From Penelope pileata (lineage: Eukaryota; Chordata; Aves; Galliformes; Cracidae): a DNA stretch of 64,000 nt. The notes beneath the pieces were generated by a model. The model made no database searches. It was given only the letters and a program-made list of their open reading frames with translations, and had not been told where the DNA came from. The stretch covers positions 128,118 to 192,117 of the forward strand of contig WBMW01003144.1 in NCBI GenBank assembly GCA_013396635.1. The letters are read 5' to 3'. The translations under genes and the position numbers were made by a program. Below are positions 1 through 12,778 of this stretch, in pieces; the first letter of the stretch is position 1, and every line of letters begins with the position of its first letter.

Positions 1-3000
1 TGAGCCTGTTTCCCCCTGAGACCACTGAAGGTTAGTGGGATGACCTCAGCCTAATGGAAAATCCTCAGTTTGGCAAATCAACGGACGCAGGAATTTGTCC
101 CCTCTGGCACAGTTTAAATATCATTCTCAGCAATGCACTGCTCCCAAGGAAGTACCGGTTTAACAAATTTAATTCAAATATACCTGAGATCTATGACATC
201 TGAACACTTGATGGAAATAAATGAACAGGACTATTATAGGGAAATGGCCTGTTCACCGTGAGCTTTGTCACTCCAATAAGAGTGGGCTCAATGTCAGAAG
301 TCTCTAAGCATCCCCAGGTTTGACTGGCATTTTTCTCCTCTGCCTCGTGATTCCAACCAACCATTTCTAACCAGCTGGAGTCAGGGGTCAAATCACGCCA
401 AGCGGAACAGGTAGAGCTCTTGTAGTGGATGGCAGGTGCTACAGAAGAAGGGAAAAAGAAGAGGAAACCGAGGGAATAGCTTCAAGCCAGAAGTGAGAGT
501 GGAGGTGACTAAGGGACAGAAGTCTCTTAAGGCACACAGCATCCGTGTAAAGGATGTTTCCCATCAAACATTCAGAATGAGGATCATCACTCGAGTGGAG
601 TCTCTGCAGAGCTCACACTGGGGGTTTGGGAAGGGACCAAAACCACACCTAGCACAATGACAGCAAGTTCAGTTCCCTCCTCACAGATGTCCTAAAGGGA
701 CTCCTAGGCTGGCTGTCAGCAATCTAATACCCACCTCACTGATTTCCAGTCCTCCGTATAAGAAAAGCTATGTGAGTCTATGTTCTTTTTCTGCATCAAG
801 AATCTCAAAAGGCTCTGTATCAGATTGAGACTGTGATTCTGGTTCTGGGAGAAACTAGAGATAAGTATTGCATGAAAAGAAGACGGCAGCTGAGAAGGTA
901 CATAGTAATATAGTCTTCTTGCACTTAGAAACTGCAGATGAGTATCTTTATAAACCTACTCTAATACTCTGCCTAGACAAAAAAAAAAAACAAACCATAG
1001 AACATATCACATATGACATTTTCTACATCCTCTGTGGGATGTTAACCAATAAATCAGGTTTTGTAGACTCAGAAAAATTGTGTTATTTTGAAAGTCACTT
1101 GCCAAACTTCAGTAAAGGAAGGGTTTCCTGTGCTTGGTAATAAATCCACAGTACTTTAAGTTGCAGGTGACCATACCCAGGACAATAATTAAACCAGTAT
1201 AGAAGTAACATTCTGTAGAGATGAAGGGGAAATCAATGACAACTTCTGCACTGAACACTCCCTTTTCAATACTGCATCTTACATAAGGACTTTAAATGTG
1301 ATGCTCATTGCACAGAACAAATATTTTACACGTTCTTCATTGCATGCTAATTCCAAAACAGGACGGCAGCATTATGACATTTTACAGAGAAGCAATATTT
1401 TTCTGTTCTCCTTCATCAACATCTGATAGCAAAGTGTATCAGGGCTGTGAGATCTTACCTGCTCAGGGGAGTTCAAATCCATACTCTTTTCTCTCCCCAC
1501 AGTTACTGCGCTTACCTGGGCTGCAGGTTGTGGCCTAGCAATCAGAGGCTCTCCAGGGAAGCAGGAGATGCCAATTCCAATCTCTTGTTGGAGGACTGCT
1601 TTGCTTTTCTACACAGTGTAGCATATAAACACACAGGCTGTACTTAAGCCAGAGAACAGAACACAGAGCTGCCTCATGCCAGGCCATCCTTGCAGCATCC
1701 TGCCTCTTTCTCACCCTCACCAGCCCAAGGACTCTCCCACAAAGGAGAAAACTGAAGGAGTGTTTTGCCTGAAGCCATACTGCTAACCCTTCTCTCCTAA
1801 AGCACTTTGTTTTTAATCACCTTAGGATGAGGGCAGCAAGGTGTTTCGTACCCTTGGACAAAGATTTGACTGTGACAGTGGATGAAAGGGAAAAGCAGCT
1901 TATCCTGGGTCTTTCTGAGGCAAGTAGACACAAATGTTCAGCTTCTGGTGGAAATCAATCATGTTTGCACATGTCGGTCCTCCATCCTGGGAGGCTTTGG
2001 TAAATGAATTCCTGCTGGGAGCACCTCAATCAGATAGAGTTGTGAAATAGATGACAGACTGCTTTGCCCTAACCAAATGGAAGAGGAGAACTTCACCTGC
2101 ATTAACCTAGGCAGCTGTGTGTTTTTTTTGAACAACTACTTGCCACACCTCAATGGCAAAGACCTTTCAGGCACGCATCCCCCTCATTCTGTTGTCTCCA
2201 CCACTATCAGCAGTTAGTCCTAAACAACTGGGAACAGATCAGCAACAAACTTTCTGTCTGACATTGTCTTTGACATAGTTTCTTTGCTGAAACTCTAAAT
2301 ATAATTCTTGTTTTGCTCACTAGTTGCTCTCTATTTCTCTGCTAGCCAGATATGAAGTATTTCACGTAATGAACTGTGCATCTTTATTTAATGATCCTTT
2401 ATACTGCGCTGCACTTTTTGTAATGGGCTGACAGAAAAAAAAATTCCTGCATTGCATTACCTAAGACCAATACTTTCATAAATATGGGAAACATCCCTTA
2501 ATCTGAAGCCCAACAGGCAATCTCTATCTCTTCTATTTACTCAGTGAATGCATGCCACAAAGTGCAGGCATCTGCCATGGCAACACGTTCAGTGCTGGGG
2601 CTTCTGGTGTATGATAAAACATTTTACAGACTTTTAAAACATTTACAGCAATGCCTTCTTTTCCAGCAGAGGCAAGCTGCTGCTTATTCTTCCATTGTAC
2701 ACTGTGCATTTTTAACAGCTCAAGAGGTCAGGTCAATAAGCCCTATCCCAGACTGTACTGTATAGAAATAGCTTGAGCCTCTGACTTTCTCCTATTAACT
2801 CATGACACTTTCTGCAGAAGCACCTAGGACATGTTTCTTACAGCTGTTATTTTACTGCAGACCAAATACCTTTGGAATTCTCCTTCCATCCCTTCCTGGC
2901 TCACAGAGAAATCAATCTGTATCTTCTCACAGGATCCAAAGTTTCTCATCCCGCAAACACAACTCTGACACATTCCTCCTCACACTGCAAGTGTAACTGG

Positions 3001-4249
3001 CAAATTCCTGGTCATTAAAATGTCCTAGGAAGATGCAAACAAGTGTGTTTACCTGTTTAGAAAGATATTCCAACCTAGGTTGAAAGGTAGGAAACAGAAG
3101 ATACAGATCTACACTTTGAAAGACAAAAGTTGGCCATAGACAAAGCCACCTGTTTATTACTGAGAGATTTTTGGCAGGAAGAAAACATTCTCCAGTAACA
3201 AAGGTGCAGGCATACAATGCAGTCTTAACAGTATGTTCCTTTGTAGTTTTCACTTTTGTTTGCCCTGGTCAAACAACTAACCTGCTCTGCTGGCTAAAAA
3301 GCAACTTTGTCCCCCTTCTCATTAGAACAGCCTCTTCCCAATCAACAAAACCTACGCTCCTCTGTGGGACACCAGAGCTGCGTGTCCAAGCTTACTGTTC
3401 TGCCTCAGGGTTATGCTGCGCATTTTAAATCGGAAAGCATTTAAGCTAAAATAAGTCTTGAGTTTACGATCCTGTTGGTTTTTAAAAGCTAATGATATGT
3501 GCTACTTACAGCAAACTGCAAGCCCGGTGGGAGGCATTTTAATTAATACCGTTTGTTCAAAAGAAAAACAAACGCAATTCCCCCTCATCTGTCAGCCAGC
3601 TGTACTGCAACCTGAATGCAAGGAAGGAAAACAATAAAGGCAAGCTTGTGAGAAAAATCAGACAGAACTGGGACTTGATAAAGAACAGTACAAATATAAG
3701 TCAATTTCACCAATCTTAGGTAGGAAGATTGAAGTTTTGTAACGTCTGCTCTTTGATAGCTATATATTCTATGCAGCATCTCTGGCTTCAGGTTTATAAT
3801 TCCTAACAGAGATCAGCAATTTTTAAATATTCCTCTCCAAGGAGCGCTCTTTAATTGTACCACACAGGGCTCTACATTATGAGAGCCTGCAAGACCGGGC
3901 ACAGAAGAACAGCGTGGTAGCTAATGTGGGAAAGGACAAAGACAAGAGTTTGCACGGCAGAAGTGGCTACGAGAATTCCTCCTCAGCCCCTGAAGACATA
4001 CTCACTCCAGTCAGGGGCTTCCAATTAGCCACTAATCTGATACTGATTTTAATCTCATTTACACAATATTCATTACAGCAATACCAGATGACTTGCTATC
4101 CATTTAAAATGGAGCAAGTTATACTGAGATCAGGCCCTTAGCATTTTGACAGTCCTAAGATTGATTCTCCTAGAACAACTAGTCCTGGAAAATTCATCTC
4201 AGTGACATCTACAATGCATTTAAATTACTTACACGTTTCTTTTTTGAAA

Positions 4250-4271
4250 ACAACAGCAACAACAACAACAA
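4250..4271. repeat. (CAA)n microsatellite with one CAG interruption
   Basis: CAA units interrupted by CAG: CAACAGCAACAACAACAACA. Confidence 0.9.
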
Positions 4272-5492
4272 ATCTCAGGACCAATTGGCAAGCTCTCATA
4301 ACAAATATTGTCACAGTGACCAGTATTTCGAAGGAGCGTCATGCTCCAATATTAGCACTGAACTTCAAGCATTTGCTGAAGCTTGGAATGAGACAGACAT
4401 TTCATTTTTCAGACTCCTGCAAATGTAAGTTTATTAACACACTGTGCTGCTGAAAAAAGACAGCCTCCATCTGAATGTGATACTAGTCTTGTAGCCTACA
4501 GGTTAGCTAATAGCTTCCAGTTAGGACACAGGTATGAGAACAGACAGACGGCGGTAAAAATCAATCCAGATAATGGAAAGGAAACAGCTTCTTTCCTTCC
4601 TGCCGAGATCAAGTGATCCGAGAGCTGTCAAGCGAATATTTAAGGAGAGGTATACAGATGTGTGATGAGTTTAACTTACCATTCCAGCAGCAATACATTA
4701 TTGAGGCATGTCTTCGCTCACACAAACGTGCACAGCCCCATTTTCCTTCGCCTCAGGGCTCCATTTTGCAAAGCCCAAGGCTTGTTTCTATCTTAAGATG
4801 ATTAATGTTCAGTTTTGGAAAAACAAGCAAAAGATTCAATCAATTCTTCTCTACAGGGCATACAATTCACTCAGCCCATGAAAAGAGTGATTGCAAAAGG
4901 CAGCATCAAGATCCTTCCTCTTAGCATACCTCCCCCTCAAAATAAAAGGGTGCTACTGCATACATTCCTTCTATTTTAACTAAAGTGAAAGAAAAATTGT
5001 GGGGTACTGAGGTGTGCTGTGGGTCTGCTTACAAGAAAAATAACTGAGTTTGGCATTAGGGGCAATTCCAAAACCACAAAGCAGTGAGCAGCTCAGAATG
5101 GTAACAGTATCCATTAATGTGATGCAATACACAAATAGCACCAGAAAAACTGCCCTCACCACCAGCATCCTGTCTTCCCACTGGAGCTGATTACTGAATC
5201 GTTTCCATTTTTGCTTAGCTTAGTATTACAGAGATACATAGTGAGGCTCTGTGGCAAATCACATTCATTTGAAAGTGTGTCCACCATGCAGAAACACAGT
5301 AATGGATAACTGCTTCATTGTTCATCAACTACTATGAATTTTAATAACTGTTCCAATCTCTATTCTTCTCATTTGGCCTTTTCTGTTTATAAAATCATAC
5401 TCTAAAGTAGTGAACGTCACGATCCTGTGTGCTGAATTTTCCATTGACTGGTCTCTTCTTTGAACTGATGATTTAAGGTGGTAGAGATTGTA

Positions 5493-6065
5493 TGGAGGTT
5501 GCTCCGAAAGTAATGCATCCTATTTATTTCCACGGAAACCACAACAGCTACAAAGAGCGCATTAACACTAGGAGATAAAGCAAATTCTCAGCTACAAACA
5601 CTGTCTTTCAACATAGTCACCACTATTAGCTGACGAGGTGATCATTCACACAGATGTGGTGATCAACATGTACTTCTTTTCATGGTGTGACAGCTGTGCA
5701 CAGCTGTCTGGAATGTGGTTTGTCTTTCACGTCACTGTTCCCATTGCACCACCCACTGCCTCCCTGTGCTCACATCCTCTGTTCGATCTCCATAAACATT
5801 CAGCAAGTGATGATAAATGTCAATGGCTGCAGTGTTTGCTGCACAGAAGAATTCAATCCAACACCTTTGCTTCATACTCTCTTCCATGTCAGACACCGTT
5901 GTGTCAGACTGTCCCTCTGCTGCCATCTGTCACATGGCAACAAAATGGAACAGAATATTGGTGGGAAGGTTCAACCTCTGCTGCCATACCACCAACATCT
6001 GCCTCTGAGGTTATGGATCATCATCATAAAATACGAGGCACTGTTTTTGGAGCAGTTCTTCATCA
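5493..6065 (-). mobile_element. Internally deleted mariner (Galluhop-like) transposon
   Basis: The left end carries TGCTCCGAAAGTAATGCATCC and the right end is its degenerate inverse (reverse complement CTGCTCCAAAAACAGTGCC), so the copy is framed by terminal inverted repeats of about 30 bases. A TA dinucleotide sits just outside the left end, as expected for mariner target sites. On the minus strand, about 5732-5926 encodes a remnant of the transposase N-terminal helix-turn-helix region (motif HHLLNVYGD). It is followed by stops and then directly by the terminal part, so the central catalytic portion is missing. At about 570 bases it is under half the length of a full mariner and cannot encode a working transposase. 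The family name rests on recognition of the terminal repeat and the HTH remnant. Confidence 0.8.
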
Positions 6066-6727
6066 CATTTATTCAATGAAGAACTATCAATATCTTATAA
6101 GTGATTAATGGCAAATGTGGGTAACTTGAGAACTTGAGAACATTAATAAGCAGCATTGAACATGGAATCAACATCAATGAATTGTATATCCCACATGGTT
6201 CGCATGATATGTTTTATATACTAATTCTTTTCAGTATTTACAGAGGCATTTAAAATTTCACAAGTGTCTTCAGAACAAAAACAGTCTGTCAGTTTTAATT
6301 GTTGAGAAGTATCCTTTCAGACTCAAACTTTCGTGGCTGTCAGAACAAGAGGGCATCTTTTCACATACAGATTAGAAACACAATTAACAAAAACGATCTT
6401 ATCTTTGTGGAGTTGAGTCGAAGGAGAACAGGAACACCTTCTTGAGCCCAGAGCCTTCAGACCACAACAAAATCAAGCAGCAATGAGTCTGACCCTTTGG
6501 ACCTCCACCATCTTCGCAACACGTCGCGAACTTCAAGGGGCTTTGTTCAAGGGAGTGTTTTATGTTCAGGGAAACAGAGGTCAGCAGGTAAATAAACCAT
6601 GTGAACATGATCACTACCAGCAGACCAACAAATAAATTACTTTGTAATTTCTTTGCAGAGATGGGATCAGGAAAGCCAAGGTGCAAATGGAACCAAACTT
6701 AGTGAGGGATATGAAAAATAACAAGAA

Positions 6728-6920
6728 GCCAGCTCCCCAGCCTGCCCAGGTCTCGCTGAATGGCAGCACAGACTTCTGGTGAGTCAGCCACTCCTCCCAG
6801 CTTCGTATCATCAGCGAACTTGCTGAGGGTGGAATCTATTCCTTTGTCCAGGTCACTGATGAACAAGATCAGGCCCAGTACCAACCCCTGGGGAACACCA
6901 CTAGATACAGGTCCTCAGGA
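6728..6920 (-). mobile_element. CR1 LINE internal fragment (reverse-transcriptase region of ORF2)
   Basis: Minus-strand translation contains SGVPQGLVLGLILFISDLD followed by TLSKFADDTKLGGVADSPE. FADD is the catalytic aspartate box of non-LTR reverse transcriptases, and the preceding GVPQG is the typical CR1 motif upstream of it. The fragment is truncated at both ends; homology fades after the LGRLGSW residues. It overlaps in content with the start of the CR1 copy at 23210. It is a dead remnant. Confidence 0.85.
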
Positions 6921-7018
6921 ATAATGTATTCTTCTCTTCGTGAGCAGCAGCAGATTTGGTTAATAAAGGCAATCTTTCAAAGAACTAAAATCTGCGCTCC
7001 TAATACATACCAACCTTT

Positions 7019-7035
7019 AAACAAACAAACAAACC
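7019..7035. repeat. (AAAC)n microsatellite
   Basis: Four AAAC units, the complement of the TTTG type seen elsewhere in the window. Confidence 0.9.
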
Positions 7036-10000
7036 AAAAGCAAAAATCAAATAAATAGAAAAACAGAAAGACTACAATGAAAACTGGGGATAAAAACACC
7101 TAGACTCACTAAAACTATATGCCAAGATTAGGACAAGGCTACCTAAGCCCTTCATCTTCTCCAGAGAGAGAAACTGGTAAATTTCCTACCAGCGAAAGCA
7201 AAAAATAATGAGACAAGTGATAACTTCCCTTCGTCATTATACACTTGCACAGTGGAAGCAAGAGTGACTAAATTATGTTCTGATATTCTGATACTTATAT
7301 TTACCAACTGTCAGATGGATATCAAATGAAAAGGTATAAATACAAAATGGGATAAGAGTGTGTATGTTCTCATCTTTTGCTAGATAAGAATAAAAACTAT
7401 TTGATGGAGAGATTTAGAGATCAAAGTGAGTATTCTGAGATCAGAATATATATGTGTATTTTGCAAATATCCTCTTGTCTTCACAATTCTTTTCCGTACA
7501 ATTCCAGTGTGTTAGCTTCTAGGAACTCAAGAGGTGAATTGGGTCTTCTGTACCAAATTGTCCCATCATTTCTCAAGAGGATTAACAAGGGATAAATAAG
7601 TAATGCTAAAAACAAAGATAAAAAGGTTAGCATCAGGCTCTATTGATCAGAAAGAGAACTACTACTTTTTCTCTCACTTCAAAGAGCTGAGGGATGCAAG
7701 TGTTTCCACACGCAGAAAGATCTCCCCTCACCTGTGCAGTGATTAGACAGCAGTTCTGCTCAGCATTTTGGGTAGTGAGGTTTTGATATCTTTGTGGGAA
7801 CTCCACACAGACGAGCTCCATGCTCTCAGCGAAATTATCTACTAGCAGAAGCACAATTTGAATCAAACTCTAAAACATACAGTGGGATCCCACCAACTGA
7901 AACATCATCCTATTCCAACACACCTTGTTGCAGATGCCCTGGGGAACTGCATGCATTAACACTTAGCCTTTCTAAGTGCACATCCAAAAGAGACAGGGAT
8001 TCCCAACATGTAGTTCATCAACTTCTTCATGCGTGGTGTTTTCAAGTCAATTTGCAACAGAATCTTTCTGCCCTGCTGGGTACTAAAAGCCCAGACATTA
8101 ATGCTCAGACAGTAAAAAGCATCTGACAGCCATTTTAAAATCACTGGCACAAATACATCCAGATCTCAATGCAAGATATTACCACCATTCATTTAGGATA
8201 AAAACAAATGAAATGTATTTTTCCCATTTCTGAGAAGTCTTGCTCTATCCAGATAGTAATTTCTTGCTTTGTAGCTTGTGTAGATAATACAAAACATGCA
8301 GCTGAAAAAGGACAGAGATGTAATCTTTCAGTAAATAGGTGGGTGACCTACTGCAAGATCTGGGTACCACAATAAGGTGCACACAACATTACCCAAACAG
8401 CGTGCCTAGAAGATTTTGCCTCTGTCAGCACACAGTTGAATGATTACCTACAGTGGAGTTTCATTTCTTGTTTTTCCTCTTTATTAATTACTTGAAATTA
8501 TAGCTACTCTTTCAAGCTTAAAACTACATAAATGAGTTCCCTCCTCCCTTAAAGCTTTTAAGAACTCTTACAGAGAGAGATGAACCTATTTTGTACGTAT
8601 GTTGTCAAAAATAAGTCAGTCATGATGGTTACAAGCATTAAGAGATACTCAGTATAAGCACATCTGTGGATAGCAAAGGACAAAACTGTTTTCTACTAAC
8701 GTATCTGTTTGACAATTAAAAATAATTTATGCTGCCTTTTGAAAACACTGTAATTCAAATAATAAATCTGTTAAGTGCCCATGATCAGATGTATACAGTG
8801 TGTTTATCACCTGTCATTGTTTTCTGACAATTTGGAAAGGAGGGTAAAAGTAATGATGTTAAATCTAAAAACACAGCCCTGCTTCTCTAGACCATGCAGC
8901 TGTTATGCGCATGTAAAACAGCAGCATGGCCACAGCCTTCCAAAGATCAAGTGAAAGCCTGCTGAAGACAGGCATCACAAAATCTATCAACTCTGACAGC
9001 AAAGCCCCTGTCCTTAAAGAAATCAATTACCAAAACCCTGAACTAGACAAGAAAGGCTGAATTTTGGAATGGTACAAAACAAAATCATCTTGCTGCAGCA
9101 TCTTCCCACAGCCACATACAGCTGAGCGTTAGTACAAGTTGTACTGCCCTACCCATTTAAGAGCTGTGGACGCACACATCGCTTTCAGGAAGAACTCTTC
9201 CCTGTCCCTTTTCTTCCCAAACTTTTGTTAGAAAAAGTGTTAGGGTGTTGGCAGGCCTGTGCTTTGCTTTCATCAGTGGTGGACACGGCAGATGTCACCC
9301 TCACTTTTGCTGACTTCCATCACTTGACAAATACTGAACAAACAAAGTAACATGAGGACTAAGAGATGTTATTAAATCTGGGATATCTAGAGTATTCATC
9401 CCTCAGCAAACAGCTGGAAATGAGCACCAAGCAAACGTGAGTCAACTCCAGGATATATTGGTTTTGTTTTCTTAGCATAATGATAAAAATCCATACTAAT
9501 TAGACTTCTGCAGCTCTCACTACCTAAAAGAAAGTCTTAATTTAACAATCAACACAAAGTTTATATAATATCCAACTACCTCCTATTTTAAAAATTGAAA
9601 AAAAAAAAAAGAACAACAGAAATATCAAGGCAGAAACTTGCTGTAAGTCACATAGTAGGATCACAAATGATCAAGGAACCGCATTCAATCTCTCAGTCCT
9701 TTGATTAGGATGGCCCAAGCGGCAAGGACGCTTTCTTTGATCTTTACCTTTATGATCTGTGGTGACAATTAGAGCTATGCCAGGAAGCCTACTGACAGTT
9801 CATCCTTATATTTATACTCCAGCTACAATAGCAGAAAGGTATTTTTAAAAATAAAAATGTCATCTTTTTTAGCCTGCAAAATCAGTTACCAACAACGTGG
9901 ATCCTCTTTTATTAACACCAAAGAGTTCAGCACCAATGCAGACCTCTCCAGATGCAGCCAGTGAGCACTCAAAGCCCCACTGCCAGGTGGGTGACCAAGT

Positions 10001-10870
10001 GCTGAACCCCCCCAGCAGGCTCTGTGCCTCCTGTGGAAGATGCCTTCATTGGGCTAAGCTCCATGATACTCCTAAAGAACGCTCCCTGCTACAAACAGTC
10101 TGCTCTACCATGGAGGAATCAAAATCATTACCATATCAATACAGCAGCAGATGAGGAACACAGCACTCATCATCAACACCCTGCTCTGCCCATCAACAGA
10201 GCAAATAGCTGCGCCAGCAGAAGCAGCAGGGATCTTTGCCATTGGCCTATACCACAAACCACAACAAATGCTGATGTCTTAATGGAATGGAGAATTAGGG
10301 ACAAAGAAGTGGCGTTATGTCATGGCTCTTTACATCTCTGAGGATTAGGAAGGTTCCTGTTTTTAAAAGAGAAAACGTTTCAGATGAGGATAGCAGTAAA
10401 TGAAACATGCAATGAATATCTGCTCACCTACATGGCTTCAATACCCTTTCCAGACTAGATGGATTCTGCTGAGCAGCTGTATCCCCAGTACAGCTCCTGA
10501 GGACAAGGAAATCAAAAACACCTTGGCCACATTATGCAAAGTGCTGGTTTAGAACAAAACTCACTATACTGAGGAAATTTGTTGAAAAGGAGTAAGTGAC
10601 TGTGTCTGAAGACTTTGTCCTGGCCACCTTCAGCTGACTAAATGCAGTGTTACAGCAAACAACAAAACTGCTGGTCGCTGGGTGCTGCTGGCTGCCACAA
10701 CAGCACACGGATCCAGAACTGATGATTCTGGAGTCACAGTCTCAGACCAATTTGGGACAGGATGGTTTGAAGTACAGTATTTAACATCCATACCTTATCC
10801 ATGGAAATAGAAATTAATTCTTTGGGCTGAAAAACAGGGGCTTTTTGTGTTTTGTGTTTGTGTGATTGGC

Positions 10871-10893
10871 TTGTTTGTTTGTTTGTTTGTTTT
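10871..10893. repeat. (TTGT)n microsatellite
   Basis: Five uninterrupted TTGT/GTTT units followed by TTT, preceded by a looser TTTTGTG-rich tract from about 10841. Confidence 0.95.
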
Positions 10894-12249
10894 AAATAAC
10901 TACTGACTACTTTTAGTAATTCTACTGTAGTTGAAAGGCAATATTATCCCCTTGCATCGGGAAAGAAAAGAAGCAGAGGGCACACAAATAACCAGAGCCA
11001 CAACATCTGTATGCACAGTTATCCCGAAGTACACAAAGAATTAACAGTGTCAAAGGATGCAGACACAACAAGCCTAATGCTAACGTGATGTAATACCACC
11101 TCCACACCCCTCTGTGGTTCAAAAAACAAAACAAAACAAAAGCCTCTGAAAATATTTCTCACTACATTCTCTGGATCATTAAGGATGTCTAAAAACATCC
11201 TTAGTCAGCAGCTTTCCTTGACACAAGTGATCCATTCAGAAAGGCAAGTCAGCTTCCCACTGAATCCTGATCAACAGAAAATCCACATGATACAGAAACA
11301 TCTCCTGGCAAGTTGAACCACCAGTGCTTGGAACACCTGAGCAAGCCTTGTAGAAGCGAACCAATAATTTAGTACCAGAAAGCTGGGGAGGTACATGAGG
11401 AGGCACTGCATTGAAAGTCTAGTCAGTATTCAAGCTGCGTGTACCACGCCTCTCATAGGCACCCTTTACATAGCTCCTCTGAAAACTCATGTAAAATGTG
11501 TGCTTCCTTTGGAAAAAGTGTCTACTTGGCATGCAAGAATCAATCACGTGGTCACATGTTATTAGACAGAAACAGAATGCCCTGAATGCATCTAATTACA
11601 GTAATGGGAACCAGAAGGGAAAACATCCTCTGGAGTGACAGAGGAGATGGCAAGTTGTTTCAGTAAGAAATCAGCCTTATTATGCCAGAGTTTTCTACAT
11701 GTAGTCCAAAGAAGAATGATCTTCCCTTTGCTCTAGTATTTTAAACACAAACCAAACTCACCATTTATGTGACGCCATTGGTAGCAAAACAGAAACTGTA
11801 AGTACTGATGGTGTAACCCTGATGTGGCACAAATGCAGTAAAGGTTGACAGCACAGTCACACCCAGTGTGACAGCACCACATACATTCACACAGCGTGAC
11901 CGCAACACACTGGAAAAGCCCAGCCACAAAACAGAACCCAGAGATTTCTTTACATGTATGATGGTAGCACAAAAGTTGGTGAAAGACACACAAACTTGTT
12001 TAATAATGGCTCAAGACCTTTCACCCTTCCATGACAGAGCCCATGTGGTTGTCATTACGGCTGCAGAGCCAACTCTGGAGTCATCTGCTTGTCACATACA
12101 AACCAGTGCCTGAACCCTGCTGCCGTGCCGGCCCCGGTCCCTGCCGACCTTCACCTCTTTGCTCCTGTCCTCTTGTTCTGGCCAGAGGAGCCTCGCTCTC
12201 TTCTACTTTTTTGGTAGGCCATCTACCTGAAGTGGGAACACCCTTGTAA

Positions 12250-12778
12250 TGGTTTGGCTCAGCAGATAGCTGAGTTCCACACAGTTATTCACTCACCCTC
12301 CCCCCTCCCCAAATGGGACGGGGGAGAGAAGTAGAGAGATATGCAGTAAAACGCGTGGGTGAGATAAATGCTATTTACTAAAATAGTAAAGAGAACAAAA
12401 GAAATAACAGTACATATATATATATATATATACACAAAGAGGATACGCAGAGCAAGGGCTCACAGCCACTGGTGACCCTTCCTCCCGGCTAGCCCCTCCG
12501 TAACCCCCGGAACCCGGAAACCCGCAAACCAATCACATGATGTTATATGGGATGGAATAGCTCCTTGGTCAGTTTGGGTCAGCTGCCCTGGTCCTGTCCC
12601 CTCCCAGTTCCCAGCTCCTTATGCCCCCCTTAACTATTTCACTGGCAGAGGAATGCGGAAGTAAGTTATGTCCTCGGCTCCGCTCAGCACTGCCAGGATG
12701 TTATCAGTATCTCGGAGGTACAAGATAAATTCATACTGGACACTACGAGAAGCGTAACTTCTGTTAGAAACTAGGACA
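12250..12778 (-). mobile_element. Solo LTR of an avian endogenous retrovirus
   Basis: On the minus strand the element begins TGTCCTAGTTTC and ends GAGCCAAACCA, giving the TG...CA termini of an LTR. It contains segments typical of a common bird LTR family: CAGCTGACCCAAACTGACCA followed by TATTCCATCCCATATAAC, which resembles the U3 end and TATA region, and a downstream tract with TCTCTCCCCCGTCCCATTTG. No internal retroviral sequence lies on either side, so it is best read as a solo LTR left by recombination. I could not find a clear target-site duplication (GTAA on the left, ACCC on the right), which suggests age or imprecise ends. It contains a (TA)n microsatellite. The family is recognised from memory, not from a search. 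Confidence 0.72.
12414..12431. repeat. (TA)n microsatellite inside the LTR
   Basis: About nine TA/AT dinucleotides in a row, within the LTR at 12250-12778. It is likely to vary in length between individuals. Confidence 0.95.

Noticed and set aside
1466..1480. A tRNA-like B-box word (GTTCAAATCC)
   Set aside because: No A box, acceptor stem or anticodon arm is found at proper distances.
5638..6108. Open frames of 130 and 156 codons on the + strand
   Set aside because: They lie within the mariner copy at 5493-6065, whose coding remnant is on the other strand.
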